Below, in pieces: positions 1 through 7,599 of a stretch of 12,526 bases of DNA (position 1 is its first letter; the number at the start of each line of letters is the position of its first letter). Where the stretch lies: positions 1-12,526 of the forward strand of contig PPDG01000014.1 of assembly GCA_002899795.1 (NCBI GenBank), given 5' to 3'. A program made the translations under genes and the position numbers. Source of the stretch: Desulfobacteraceae bacterium. GTDB taxonomy: Bacteria > Desulfobacterota > Syntrophobacteria > BM002. The notes under the pieces are model-generated. The model saw nothing but the letters and a program-made list of their open reading frames with translations. It made no database searches and was not told the DNA's origin.

Positions 1-183
1 AACTGAATCAGGCAGGGTCTCACCAGTTCTCAGATAGCGGTCTCCGCCAATGTCATAGGAAACCAGTTAGTAGGAGAAGCCATTACGTTCAGCAACGGCT
101 GCAAGGGCCTTGAGGCCTTCAGCTACCACCTCAGGACCAGTGCCATCGCCCGGAATCACGCCAATCCGATAAGTATTAGACAT
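1..183 (-). pseudogene. leuB: 3-isopropylmalate dehydrogenase, 5' part, interrupted by an in-frame stop
   Basis: This is the amino-terminal part of the NAD-dependent dehydrogenase that oxidises and decarboxylates 3-isopropylmalate in leucine synthesis. The ATG at 181-183 lies 10 bases after the leuD stop, and a GGAG stands 6 bases before it. The first residues read MSNTYRIGVIPGDGTGPEVV, the nucleotide-binding start typical of the isocitrate/isopropylmalate dehydrogenase family. Codon 39 (67-69) is TAA. The same frame then continues to the window edge as LVSYDIGGDRYLRTGETLPD, which is still clearly LeuB-like. A change of GAA to TAA would explain the stop. No ATG, GTG or TTG follows in frame before the edge. 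It could be a real nonsense mutation, a sequencing or assembly error, or a decayed copy with a functional leuB elsewhere. TAA ends leuD next door, so stop reassignment is unlikely. The gene runs off the window. Confidence 0.8.
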
Positions 184-193
184 CCACCACTCC

Positions 194-688
194 TTAATCC
201 CTCAATCTCTTCATTACATAGGGAATCAGACCGCCTCCGGCCACTAACTCTTGCATGAAGGGCGGCACTGGCTGTGCCTTGTAGGTAAGGTTTCGGCTTT
301 TGTTGACAATAATTCCAGTTGCCAGATCTATTTCTAGCTGCTCGCCCGTGACAACATCGGCCGCCGCCTCCTCTGACTCCAAGATGGGCAGACCCATATT
401 AAAAGCGTTACGGTAGAAAATACGAGCGAAGCTTGCGGCAATTATGCAGCTTACCCCGGCCGCTTTAAGAGCAATGGGGGCGTGTTCTCGAGAGGAGCCG
501 CAACCAAAATTTTTATCAGCGACGATGACATCACCTGGCGAGACCTTCTGAGCAAATTCGGGATCAGCGTCCTCCATGCAATGCTGGGCAAGCTCCTTCG
601 GATCTGAGGTATTCAGGTAGCGAGCTGGAATAATGGCATCAGTGTCAATATCAGCCCCAAATTTCCACGCCTTGCCTGCAAGTTTCAT
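194..688 (-). CDS. leuD: 3-isopropylmalate dehydratase small subunit
   Basis: This is the small (swivel-domain) subunit of isopropylmalate isomerase. With LeuC it converts 2-isopropylmalate to 3-isopropylmalate in the cytoplasm. The protein has 164 residues, normal for the short LeuD type that pairs with the HACN-type large subunit. The family motif GCGSSREHAP lies at residues 62-71, and the early DIDTDAIIPARYL segment (residues 13-25) is typical. The ATG has a clear AGGAG 6 bases upstream. It lies downstream of leuC across a 171-base gap and 10 bases upstream of leuB, whose ribosome binding site starts at the leuD stop codon, so leuD and leuB are probably translated from one message. Nothing looks broken. 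Confidence 0.96.
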   Translation of the reverse strand: MKLAGKAWKFGADIDTDAIIPARYLNTSDPKELAQHCMEDADPEFAQKVSPGDVIVADKNFGCGSSREHAPIALKAAGVSCIIAASFARIFYRNAFNMGLPILESEEAAADVVTGEQLEIDLATGIIVNKSRNLTYKAQPVPPFMQELVAGGGLIPYVMKRLRD

Positions 689-859
689 GTTTTGCTCCTG
701 AAACGTAGTAGCCTAAGTAGACTGAGCAGTAAACAGTAAACGGAATAATCTGAGGTACTCTTTTGGTGCCTAGTGTCTAGTTCTTAGTGCGTAGTAGAAA
801 TCCGCTACATACAAAGTGCCACGCGGGCTAACCTTGAGTTCAAAAGAGAAAAATGGCTC
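689..859. repeat. leuC-leuD gap with short word repeats
   Basis: This 171-base gap has no gene. On the plus strand 724-740 contains the 7-base word agtaaac twice in tandem. Around 770-795 there is an irregular run of tagtg/ctagt/ttagtg/cgtag words. The 12-mer gtaaacagtaaa at 729-740 occurs again at 8504-8515 in the rseP-tsaB gap. I see no convincing promoter or terminator. For two subunits of one enzyme this is an unusually long spacer. Confidence 0.55.
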
Positions 860-2122
860 CTAATCTAAATCCTCCGGGCTGGCGATGCGGCCCAGCACGG
901 CCGAGGCCGCAGCCACGGCAGGCGAGGCCAGATAGACTTCGCTTTCCGGATGACCCATTCGCCCCACGAAATTCCTGTTGGTAGTGGCCACGGCCCGCTC
1001 CCCAGCAGCGAGAATTCCCATGTAACCACCCAGACAAGGACCACAGGTTGGGGTGCTTATGGCAGCCTCGGCCTCAAGGAAAATTGTGAACAGACCTTCA
1101 TCCATGGCCTGTCGGTAAATGGCCTGGGTGGCAGGAATGATGAGGCAGCGCACCCTGGGTGCCACCTTGCGGCTTTTCAGCAGCTGAGCAGCCAATCTCA
1201 AATCCTCAATGCGGCCATTGGTACAGGAGCCGATCACTACCTGATCAATGGGAATCTCATCCAAGGATGAAACCGGTTGGCTGTTTGCTGGGGAAGGTGG
1301 CAGGGCCACTTGTGGTTCGATCTCACTAACATTGTAAGTGATGACCTGCTCATACTGGGCATCAGGGTCGCTTTGGTAAAACTGGTAGGACCGCTGGGCC
1401 CTTTCCTCCACAAAAGTCCGGGTACACTCGTCAGGTGCGATTATGCCGTTTTTTGCTCCTGCTTCAATGGCCATGTTGGCCATGGTCAGCCGTTGATCCA
1501 TGGAGAGTTGATCAATGACAGGGCCGGTGAACTCCATGGCCCGATAACGGGCACCATCAACGCCAATCTGGCCAATGGTATAAAGAATCAGATCCTTACC
1601 CGTAACCCAGGGACGAAGATTCCCCTGGAAGATAAACTTGATGGAGGCCGGCACGCGGAACCAGGTCCGGCCCGTTATCATAACCGCAGCAAGATCCGTA
1701 CTGCCAACGCCGGTGGCAAAGGCTCCGAGTCCCCCGTAGGTACAAGTGTGGCTGTCGGCCCCCACCACCACATCTCCGGGGAGGACCAATCCCTGTTCAG
1801 GTAGGAGCGCGTGTTCGATGCCCATGCGACCCACCTCATAATAATGGGGTAATTCATGCTCGACGGCAAACTCCCGCAAAAGCTGACACTGGGCGGCAGA
1901 TTCAATGTCCTTGTTGGGTACGAAATGGTCGGGGACAAGGGCAATCCTCGACACGTCATAAAGCTTTTCGGCACCCGCCTGGCGGAACCGCTCAATGGCA
2001 ATGGGCGCAGTAATATCGTTGGCGAGGGAGAAGTCAACACTGACTTCAATGAGTTCTCCCGGTTCTACTCTGTCCAAGCCGGCGTGGGCCGCAAGAATTT
2101 TCTCGGTAATCGTCATTCCCAT
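860..2122 (-). CDS. leuC: 3-isopropylmalate dehydratase large subunit
   Basis: This is the iron-sulfur subunit of isopropylmalate isomerase, an aconitase-family enzyme of the leucine branch that works with LeuD. I start it at the ATG at 2120-2122 (MGMTITEKILAAHAG), which has AAAGG 8 bases upstream and matches the usual family start. An in-frame GTG at 2140 would add six residues (426 in all) but lacks that spacing. The product is 420 residues, the length of the bacterial/archaeal HACN-type LeuC rather than the longer E. coli type. The three cluster cysteines are in GSCTNG (Cys300) and CGPCLGG (Cys360 and Cys363), and the substrate-site motif ADSHT is at about residues 122-126. It ends in TAG. 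It follows an intrinsic terminator, and no good promoter is visible between that terminator and the gene. Confidence 0.95.
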   Translation of the reverse strand: MGMTITEKILAAHAGLDRVEPGELIEVSVDFSLANDITAPIAIERFRQAGAEKLYDVSRIALVPDHFVPNKDIESAAQCQLLREFAVEHELPHYYEVGRMGIEHALLPEQGLVLPGDVVVGADSHTCTYGGLGAFATGVGSTDLAAVMITGRTWFRVPASIKFIFQGNLRPWVTGKDLILYTIGQIGVDGARYRAMEFTGPVIDQLSMDQRLTMANMAIEAGAKNGIIAPDECTRTFVEERAQRSYQFYQSDPDAQYEQVITYNVSEIEPQVALPPSPANSQPVSSLDEIPIDQVVIGSCTNGRIEDLRLAAQLLKSRKVAPRVRCLIIPATQAIYRQAMDEGLFTIFLEAEAAISTPTCGPCLGGYMGILAAGERAVATTNRNFVGRMGHPESEVYLASPAVAAASAVLGRIASPEDLD

Positions 2123-2211
2123 GGTAGCTACCTTTGTCACTGGTCATTTGCCATTAATCACAGAGGTGTCAGCTGTAACTGGCGACACTAACAAGCAGTT
2201 AACCGTACTGT

Positions 2212-2254
2212 AAAGAAAAATTTCCCCTTCCTGGATAATTACCTGGGAGGGGAA
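2212..2254 (-). terminator. Rho-independent terminator between pssA and leuC
   Basis: On the minus strand a hairpin is followed at once by a T-rich tract reading ATTTTTCTTTA. The outer stem is 7 perfect pairs (ttcccct at 2222-2228 against aggggaa at 2248-2254). It continues as CC/GG and GG/CC pairs separated by single mismatches, around a 7-base AT loop. It lies about 110 bases past the pssA stop and about 90 bases before the leuC start. It could end the ilv-psd-pssA message, or act as an attenuator for leuCDB. The sequence does not decide between these. Confidence 0.75.
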
Positions 2255-2282
2255 TGGAGTAAATTCTATAAGCCTTGACTGA

Positions 2283-2349
2283 CGAAGTGGTAATAGTCTG
2301 TTACAAGACTTCGGACACTCAAGTTCGCTGTCGTCACTTGCCTTGAGTG
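2283..2349. other. Two tandem hairpins downstream of pssA
   Basis: The first hairpin pairs cactcaag (2316-2323) with cttgagtg (2342-2349), 8 perfect pairs over an 18-base loop. The loop side offers a competing pairing, caagt (2320-2324) with acttg (2336-2340). The second hairpin pairs cgaagt (2283-2288) with acttcg (2308-2313), with an inner gtaa/ttac pair. Both lie between the pssA stop and the intrinsic terminator. Neither has a T tract of its own. Stabilising the 3' end of the pssA message or a role in attenuation are both possible inferences. Confidence 0.5.
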
Positions 2350-2363
2350 GTGGGAGGCAGCCT

Positions 2364-3179
2364 CTATCCTGTTCCGTTTTTGCTCTTTACCATCTCCTGG
2401 CTATCCGTTTGTTGCTCAACGGGTTGCCTGCGGCTTTGGAGTAGGTCGTGAGCGTAACCCAAGGGACCTGAACTCACATAGACAAAGCCCAGGGTGAAGA
2501 GCATGATGGAAGGATGGGCGACGACTACCGACAAAAGCAGGATTATCAAGAACAGCGTCCGGAACGGCATCCGCTGAAATCCATCAAACTCTTTGAAGCT
2601 ATTGTAAGGGATGTTGCTTACCATGAGAAAACCCAACACGTAGGTCGTGGCCAACAACAGGAAATGCTTTGTGGGACCACTGCCTCCCATCCGGTAAAAA
2701 AACATCACGGTTGTGGCTACCATTAAGGCGGCTCCGGGGATGGGAAGTCCCACGAAATGCTTCTTGGGAGTCGCATCAGCCTGGGTATTGAAACGAGCCA
2801 GCCGCAGGGCGCCACAGGCAACAAAGAGGAAAGCCGCTCCCCATCCCAGGCGGCCGAATGGTTTAAGCGCCCACATATACACAAGTAGCGCAGGTGCTAC
2901 ACCGAAAGCCACCAGATCCGCCAGAGAATCATACTCCACGCCAAAGTGGCTGCTGGAGCCAGTGAGACGCGCCACCTTGCCATCGAGAATATCGAAGAGA
3001 ATGGCAAAAAGAATCGCAATCGCTGCCGTCCTGAAGTCGTGATTGATGGTGGCAATAACGCTATAAAAGCCGCAAAACAGGTTGCCGGTGGTAAGTAGGT
3101 TGGGAAGGAGGTAGATACCTCGTTTCTTCTGTCGTGGCTTTTTCGTTCTCCGTTTCACTTGTCTTTTAGGTGGTGACAT
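2364..3179 (-). CDS. pssA: CDP-diacylglycerol-serine O-phosphatidyltransferase
   Basis: This membrane enzyme joins CDP-diacylglycerol and serine to give phosphatidylserine, the precursor of phosphatidylethanolamine. The protein has 271 residues. A very basic cytoplasmic amino terminus (residues 1-20) is followed by several hydrophobic membrane segments. The CDP-alcohol phosphatidyltransferase motif is complete, with Asp63, Asp66-Gly67, Ala70-Arg71, Gly80, Asp84 and Asp88 correctly spaced. The ATG lies inside the end of psd, a 25-base overlap, with GGAGAGAG upstream, so the two are likely coupled in translation. The carboxy-terminal tail after about residue 245 is hydrophilic and poorly conserved in character. 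The gene ends in the gap that carries the terminator before leuC. The subclass (bacillus-type integral PssA rather than the E. coli peripheral type) follows from the motif. Confidence 0.94.
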   Translation of the reverse strand: MSPPKRQVKRRTKKPRQKKRGIYLLPNLLTTGNLFCGFYSVIATINHDFRTAAIAILFAILFDILDGKVARLTGSSSHFGVEYDSLADLVAFGVAPALLVYMWALKPFGRLGWGAAFLFVACGALRLARFNTQADATPKKHFVGLPIPGAALMVATTVMFFYRMGGSGPTKHFLLLATTYVLGFLMVSNIPYNSFKEFDGFQRMPFRTLFLIILLLSVVVAHPSIMLFTLGFVYVSSGPLGYAHDLLQSRRQPVEQQTDSQEMVKSKNGTG

Positions 3180-3802
3180 AAAATACTCTCTCCCGCTTTA
3201 ACACGTTGCCCCTTGTTTATTGCCAACTTGCTGTCAGTGGGAACGAAGATGTCCAGCCGGGAGCCGAAACGAATCATACCAAAACGGTCGCCCCGCTGAA
3301 CCCGCTCACCCGGCTTCACCCAGCAGTCGATTCGCCGAGCGACCAAGCCGGCAATTTGGATGAAAACTATTTTTTCTCCACCAGAGATTCTCAAAATCAC
3401 TGCATTGTGTTCGTTGTCTCTGGAGGCCTTATCTACATGGGCAGCAAAAAATGTGCCTTTTTCGTAATGAACGCTTTCCACCTCTCCAGAAAAAGGTATA
3501 CGGTTCACGTGGACATTGAAGATTGACATAAAGATGCTGATCTTCAGGGTCTCTTTGTTTAAAAACCTATCTTCAAATACTTTCCCGGCGAAAATGATTC
3601 GTCCGTCAGCCGGGGCCAGCACCGCCTGTGGGTCCTGCGGTATGGTCCTCTCAGGGTCTCGGAAGAAGTTTATCACCAAAAGCGTTACGATTAAAGTCAG
3701 TACAGTCAAAATTGTCCAGCCCAAGAGACCGAACAGAAGTAACAGCACCGCAAGGCCAATAATGTATGGAGAGCCTTGCTTGGCAATGGGCAATCGTCTC
3801 AT
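3155..3802 (-). CDS. psd: Phosphatidylserine decarboxylase, short form
   Basis: This enzyme decarboxylates phosphatidylserine to phosphatidylethanolamine, directly after PssA in the pathway. It is a proenzyme that cuts itself to create a pyruvoyl group. Its 215 residues match the short Psd family. Two hydrophobic membrane segments lie at about residues 12-45, followed by the FFRDPER element and an APADG motif at residues 63-67. The self-cleavage site is the Gly180-Ser181 pair in RFGSRLDIF, which would give a short carboxy-terminal alpha chain. HVNRIPF at residues 98-104 is also typical. The start is ATG at 3800-3802, with only a weak GGTG close before it. It sits 51 bases after ilvC and overlaps pssA by 25 bases, so it is probably part of the ilv message. 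Confidence 0.93.
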   Translation of the reverse strand: MRRLPIAKQGSPYIIGLAVLLLLFGLLGWTILTVLTLIVTLLVINFFRDPERTIPQDPQAVLAPADGRIIFAGKVFEDRFLNKETLKISIFMSIFNVHVNRIPFSGEVESVHYEKGTFFAAHVDKASRDNEHNAVILRISGGEKIVFIQIAGLVARRIDCWVKPGERVQRGDRFGMIRFGSRLDIFVPTDSKLAINKGQRVKAGESILCHHLKDK

Positions 3803-3853
3803 CGCACCAGCATCGAAAATCTGGAAGTATCCATCAGTACACTAGTACACGGG

Positions 3854-4846
3854 CTAAGACTTCTTCAACCAGGGCATCATGGCACGAAGTTTGGCACCCA
3901 CCTCCTCAATGGGATGTTCCTTTTCGTGCCGGCGAATGGCGTTGAACACTGGCCGGCCGGCCTTGTTTTCCAGGATCCACTCACGTGCAAATTCGCCACT
4001 CTGAACTTCGGCGAGAATCTCCTGCATGGTCTCCCGGGTCTCTTCCGTAATAATGCGCGTGCCCCGGGTATAATCACCAAACTCGGCAGTATCACTCACC
4101 GAGTAGCGCATGAAGGATATGCCTCCCTGGTAAAAAAGGTCAACTATAAGCTTCAGTTCGTGCAGGCACTCAAAGTAGGCGATCTCCGGCTGGTAACCGG
4201 CCTCCACCAGGGTATCAAAACTTGCCTTGACCAACTCTGTCACTCCACCACAAAGAACCACCTGCTCCCCGAAAAGGTCGGTCTCAGTTTCTTCTTCGAA
4301 AGTGGTTTCAATCACCCCGGCTCTGGTGGCACCCAGTCCTTTAGCGTATGCGAGAGCCGTTTCCAGGGCATTGCCGGTGGCATCCTGGTGAATGGCAACC
4401 AATGATGGCACCCCCGCTCCCTTTTCGTATTCGCTGCGCACCAAATGGCCCGGACCTTTGGGAGCAATCATGACCACATCCAGGTGTGCCGCAGGTTGGA
4501 TCTGACCGAAGTGGATATTAAAGCCGTGTGAAAAGACCAGGGTTTTGCCCTCGGTCATGTGGGGGGCAACTTCTTCTCTGTACAACATTGCCTGGACGTC
4601 GTCCTGAGCAAGGATCTGGACGACGTCGGCAAGGCTCGAAGCCTCACCGGCTGTCATGGGTTCGAAGCCATGCTCCTTCGCCAGGTCATAATTGGGAGTG
4701 TCCTTCAGTTCGGCGATGATGACATCCAAGCCACTATCTCTCAAGTTTTGTGCCTGGGCGTGGCCCTGACTGCCGTAGCCAATGATTGCCACTTTTTTCC
4801 CTTTCAGCACGCCCAGATCAGCATCAGAATCATAGTAGATTTTCAC
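3854..4846 (-). CDS. ilvC: Ketol-acid reductoisomerase (class I)
   Basis: This cytoplasmic enzyme isomerises and reduces acetolactate and acetohydroxybutyrate, the second shared step of valine, leucine and isoleucine synthesis. I choose the GTG at 4844-4846 (reading MKIYYDSDADLGVLKGKK). It has a strong AGGAGG 5 bases upstream, matches the family start, and gives 330 residues, the normal class I length. A longer open frame reaching 4936 lacks these features. The NADPH-binding GYGSQG is at residues 23-28, and the carboxy-terminal metal/substrate region contains SDTAEFGDYTRG. The reading frame is intact and ends in TAG. The 155-base gap before it (4847-5001), behind ilvN, holds no gene or clear promoter that I can see. 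It is followed 51 bases later by psd. Confidence 0.96.
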   Translation of the reverse strand: MKIYYDSDADLGVLKGKKVAIIGYGSQGHAQAQNLRDSGLDVIIAELKDTPNYDLAKEHGFEPMTAGEASSLADVVQILAQDDVQAMLYREEVAPHMTEGKTLVFSHGFNIHFGQIQPAAHLDVVMIAPKGPGHLVRSEYEKGAGVPSLVAIHQDATGNALETALAYAKGLGATRAGVIETTFEEETETDLFGEQVVLCGGVTELVKASFDTLVEAGYQPEIAYFECLHELKLIVDLFYQGGISFMRYSVSDTAEFGDYTRGTRIITEETRETMQEILAEVQSGEFAREWILENKAGRPVFNAIRRHEKEHPIEEVGAKLRAMMPWLKKS

Positions 4847-5001
4847 TGTGTCCTCCTGTAGCTCCAGTAAAGAACCGGAAACCGCTAGGTCCAGATAACC
4901 GGAGAGCCAAGCCCATTCCTCGGTGGTTTCGGGCAAAGATGTGTATGCTTTTCAAATGGTTCCCGATTTTTGATAAGGCGAGGTATATCCGTGTCCCGCC
5001 C

Positions 5002-5496
5002 CTACCTTTTTGTGCTGTTCTTTCTACTGCGGGCAATGGCGACTTTGCCGGTGCGGACCACCTCAACAATACCCAGCTGACTCAGCAGGTCGAGAATAGC
5101 TTGGATTTTGCCCTCGTCACCGGTCACTTCAACGGTGAAGAAATTCTGACTGACATCCACCACCTTGCCCCTGAAAATATCCACAATGCGGAGTGCTTCA
5201 GCCCGGGTACTGGCCTCGGCCTTCACCTTGATCAGGGCCATTTCCCGGTCCACAAATCTCACTTCGCGAAAATCGATCACCTTGATAACATTTACCAGCT
5301 TGTTGAGCTGCTTGACAATCTGCTCCATGATCATTTCGTCGCCGGTGGTCACCAGGGTGATATGGGAAACTCCCTGTTCAAGAGTTTCGGCCACGGTCAG
5401 GCTCTCAATATTGAAGCCCCTACCGCTGAATAATCCAGCCACCCGGGAAAGGACACCGGGCTGATTTTCCACCAGGACACCGAGGGTATGCCTCAC
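5002..5496 (-). CDS. ilvN: Acetolactate synthase small (regulatory) subunit
   Basis: This is the regulatory subunit of acetohydroxyacid synthase; it activates IlvB and in this family usually confers feedback inhibition by valine. I choose the GTG at 5494-5496 (reading MRHTLGVLVENQPGVLSRVA), with AAAGGAG 7 bases upstream. The open frame extends further up to 5565, but those residues do not fit the family. The product has 164 residues, a normal length. An ACT domain occupies roughly residues 3-76 with the signature GLFSGRGFNIESL, followed by the carboxy-terminal ALS_ss_C-type domain. It lies 186 bases downstream of ilvB, further than usual for this pair, because a repeat island intervenes. Confidence 0.95.
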   Translation of the reverse strand: MRHTLGVLVENQPGVLSRVAGLFSGRGFNIESLTVAETLEQGVSHITLVTTGDEMIMEQIVKQLNKLVNVIKVIDFREVRFVDREMALIKVKAEASTRAEALRIVDIFRGKVVDVSQNFFTVEVTGDEGKIQAILDLLSQLGIVEVVRTGKVAIARSRKNSTKR

Positions 5497-5573
5497 GACA
5501 TTTCTCCTTTTACGCCAATGTAAAAGAACACTCGCCTCCTCAGGATGCTCCCGAGGCTTGACCACATACTATA

Positions 5574-5682
5574 GGTCCGTTGTTCCGCCTAAGGCGGATC
5601 AGTTGTCCGTTGCTGAGGGATCGGTGCGGTGTCACAGCTTGTACCGGCAACGGACCAAGGACAACTGACGACTGACGGGTTC
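5574..5682. repeat. Inverted and word repeats between ilvB and ilvN
   Basis: The word ggtccgttg (5574-5582) and the related cagttgtccgttgc (5600-5613) reappear inverted downstream as gcaacggacc (5647-5656) and ggacaactg (5659-5667). The second copy reads like the first with 7 extra bases inside. A 15-base near-palindrome, tccgcctaaggcgga (5584-5598), sits between the words. At 5662-5677 there are short actgacg words in tandem (actgacgactgacgg). There is no gene here. The stretch begins right after the ilvB stop in the direction of transcription, so it may fold in the message between the two subunit genes. Confidence 0.6.
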
Positions 5683-7371
5683 CTACGCCAGAAGCATTTC
5701 CGTCATCGCTGCTCCAGCAGGCACCATGGGATAGACACATTCTTCCGGATTGACCACAAAATCCATGATTACCGGCTTGGGCGAAGCGAACCCTTCTCGG
5801 ATAACCGCTTCCACCTCATCGGGCTTGTGGGCCCGTAGCCCCAAGGCACCGTAGGCCTCAGCAAGTTTAACGAAATCTGGCGCAATTTTGAGGCAGGTAG
5901 AGCAATAGTTTTTCTCGTAGAAGAGTTGCTGCCACTGCCGGACCATCCCCAGATATTGGTTATTCAGAATTGCCACCTTCACTGGTAAGTTGTTCTCCAC
6001 GGCAGTGATCATCTCCTGGATGCACATCTGGATGCTGCCATCTCCGGCAACATCAATGACCAATCGGTCAGGAAAGGCGGCTTGAGCGCCGATGGCTGCC
6101 GGAAGGCCGTACCCCATAGTGCCCAGTCCGCCCGAAGTGAGCAAAGTGCGGGGCTCGAGGAAGTGGTAGTACTGGGCAGCCCACATCTGGTTTTGACCGA
6201 CCTCGGTGGCAATGATGGCCTTACCCTCAGAAAGTTCGTAAAGCTTTTCGACCACATACTGAGGTTTACTCAAATCGACCTTTAGTTCATACGCTAAAGG
6301 ATAGGTTTCCTTCCATTTCTGGATCTGATCCAGCCAGGGCTTCCTGACCTTCTCCAGGTCGTCTATTGGACTTTCTTTGACCAGTTGGAGGAGCTTCTTG
6401 AGCGCATCCTTGCAATCTCCAACAATGGGTATGTCTACCTTAACGTTCTTGCTTATTGAGGTCGGATCTATGTCAATGTGGATAATCTTGGCCGATGGGG
6501 CGAACTCATCGAGCTTGCCGGTTACCCGATCGTCGAAACGGGCACCGATGGCAATGAGTAAATCAGTACTTCCCATCGCCATGTTGGCCCGGAAGGTGCC
6601 GTGCATTCCCAACATCCCGAGCCACAACTCGTGCGGGGCAGGAAATCCCCCCAACCCCATGAGGGTTGTGGTCACCGGACACCTGAGACTCTCTCCCAAT
6701 TGCTTGAGTTCTTTAGCAGCATTGGAACTAATCACCCCACCACCGGCATATATCACCGGCTTTTTGGCCTTACCAATGGCTGCATATGCCCTTTTGATCT
6801 GACCCATGTGGGCCTCGGTCGTTGGTTTGTAACCCTGCAGGGCAATCTTCTTGGGAGACTTGTACTCGGCCTTGGCATTGATGACATCCTTGGGCAGGTC
6901 CACCAAGATGGGACCAGGTCGCCCGGAACGCGCCAGATAGAAGGCCTCACGGATGATCCTGGCGAGATCATGCACGTCCTTCACTAAATAGTTGTGTTTG
7001 GTGCATGGACGGGTGATGCCAACGATGTCTGCCTCCTGAAAGGCGTCGTTACCGATGAGCGCAGTTGGCACCTGGCCGGTGAACACCACTATGGGGATGG
7101 AATCCATGTAGGCCGTGGCAATGCCGGTAACCGTATTGGTGGCCCCGGGGCCGGAGGTTACCAGGCACACGCCCACGCGACCAGTGGCACGGGCATAGCC
7201 ATCAGCCATGTGGGCTGCTCCCTGCTCGTGGCGAACGAGGATGTGGCGTATGTCGTGCTTCGGCATCTCATCGTAGAGATCGAGGAGCACACCACCAGGT
7301 AAACCAAAGATGACTTCCACCCCTTCCGCTTTTAAGGACTCGAAAAATATCTGGGCTCCTGTTAATTTCAT
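5683..7371 (-). CDS. ilvB: Acetolactate synthase large (catalytic) subunit
   Basis: This is the thiamine-diphosphate enzyme that condenses two pyruvates to acetolactate, or pyruvate with 2-oxobutyrate to acetohydroxybutyrate, the first shared step of branched-chain amino acid synthesis. It has 562 residues, the normal length. The activating glutamate is Glu49 in RHEQGAAHMADGYAR, and FGLPGG is at 22-27. The thiamine-diphosphate motif runs from GDG (443-445) to NN (470-471). Amino-terminal, central FAD-binding and carboxy-terminal domains are all present, and the extended family agreement fits biosynthetic IlvB rather than catabolic AlsS. The ATG has AGG 6 bases upstream, overlapping the stop of the DUF465 gene, 9 bases away. 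The two are therefore in one operon, driven by the promoter at 7679-7707. Confidence 0.97.
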   Translation of the reverse strand: MKLTGAQIFFESLKAEGVEVIFGLPGGVLLDLYDEMPKHDIRHILVRHEQGAAHMADGYARATGRVGVCLVTSGPGATNTVTGIATAYMDSIPIVVFTGQVPTALIGNDAFQEADIVGITRPCTKHNYLVKDVHDLARIIREAFYLARSGRPGPILVDLPKDVINAKAEYKSPKKIALQGYKPTTEAHMGQIKRAYAAIGKAKKPVIYAGGGVISSNAAKELKQLGESLRCPVTTTLMGLGGFPAPHELWLGMLGMHGTFRANMAMGSTDLLIAIGARFDDRVTGKLDEFAPSAKIIHIDIDPTSISKNVKVDIPIVGDCKDALKKLLQLVKESPIDDLEKVRKPWLDQIQKWKETYPLAYELKVDLSKPQYVVEKLYELSEGKAIIATEVGQNQMWAAQYYHFLEPRTLLTSGGLGTMGYGLPAAIGAQAAFPDRLVIDVAGDGSIQMCIQEMITAVENNLPVKVAILNNQYLGMVRQWQQLFYEKNYCSTCLKIAPDFVKLAEAYGALGLRAHKPDEVEAVIREGFASPKPVIMDFVVNPEECVYPMVPAGAAMTEMLLA

Positions 7372-7380
7372 GACTCACCT

Positions 7381-7599
7381 CTATCTATGTTTGACCAAAA
7401 TGGCCTCGATTTTGTCTCGGCCCGCCAGTTTCAGTTTTTGGATGCGTTTTTTCTCCATTTCCTCTTCAGTAGTCAGATACGGGCGCTGACTGAATTTTTC
7501 CAGTTGCTCCTCATAGCTCTGATGTTCTTCAATGTACTGGCGCAACTCTTCGCTGCGAGGAAGGAGACGGGCGACCAGTTCCTCATCCCATTTTTCCAT
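7381..7599 (-). CDS. Small DUF465 (YdcH-like) helical protein
   Basis: This gives a 72-residue charged protein predicted to be almost entirely helical, with no signal peptide or membrane segment. The pattern LRQYIEEHQSYEEQLEKF, a proline turn at about residue 40, then LTTEEEMEKKRIQKLKLAGR resembles the DUF465 family. These are short antiparallel helical hairpins of unknown function, often seen as small downstream or upstream partners of metabolic genes. The ATG has an AAGGGGG stretch 7 bases upstream. The gene is first after the ilv promoter, with a leader of roughly 70 bases, and its TAG lies 9 bases from the ilvB start, so it is co-transcribed. Its role, possibly in expression or assembly of the synthase, is unknown. 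The family assignment is from pattern only. Confidence 0.8.
   Translation of the reverse strand: MEKWDEELVARLLPRSEELRQYIEEHQSYEEQLEKFSQRPYLTTEEEMEKKRIQKLKLAGRDKIEAILVKHR

Noticed and set aside
67..69. Stop codon reassignment as the reason for the TAA in leuB
   Set aside because: TAA ends leuD, rseP, dxr and tsaB normally in this same window.
1277..1804. 175-residue plus-strand open frame opposite leuC
   Set aside because: It is a shadow of leuC, which has a complete catalytic motif set on the minus strand.
2141..2363. T-box riboswitch or leucine-rich leader peptide for leuC
   Set aside because: No conserved T-box sequence precedes the terminator, and the only short ATG frame near leuC has no run of leucine codons.
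5540..5740. 66-residue minus-strand open frame across the ilvB-ilvN gap
   Set aside because: It runs over the repeat island and the end of ilvB in another frame and has no recognisable content.
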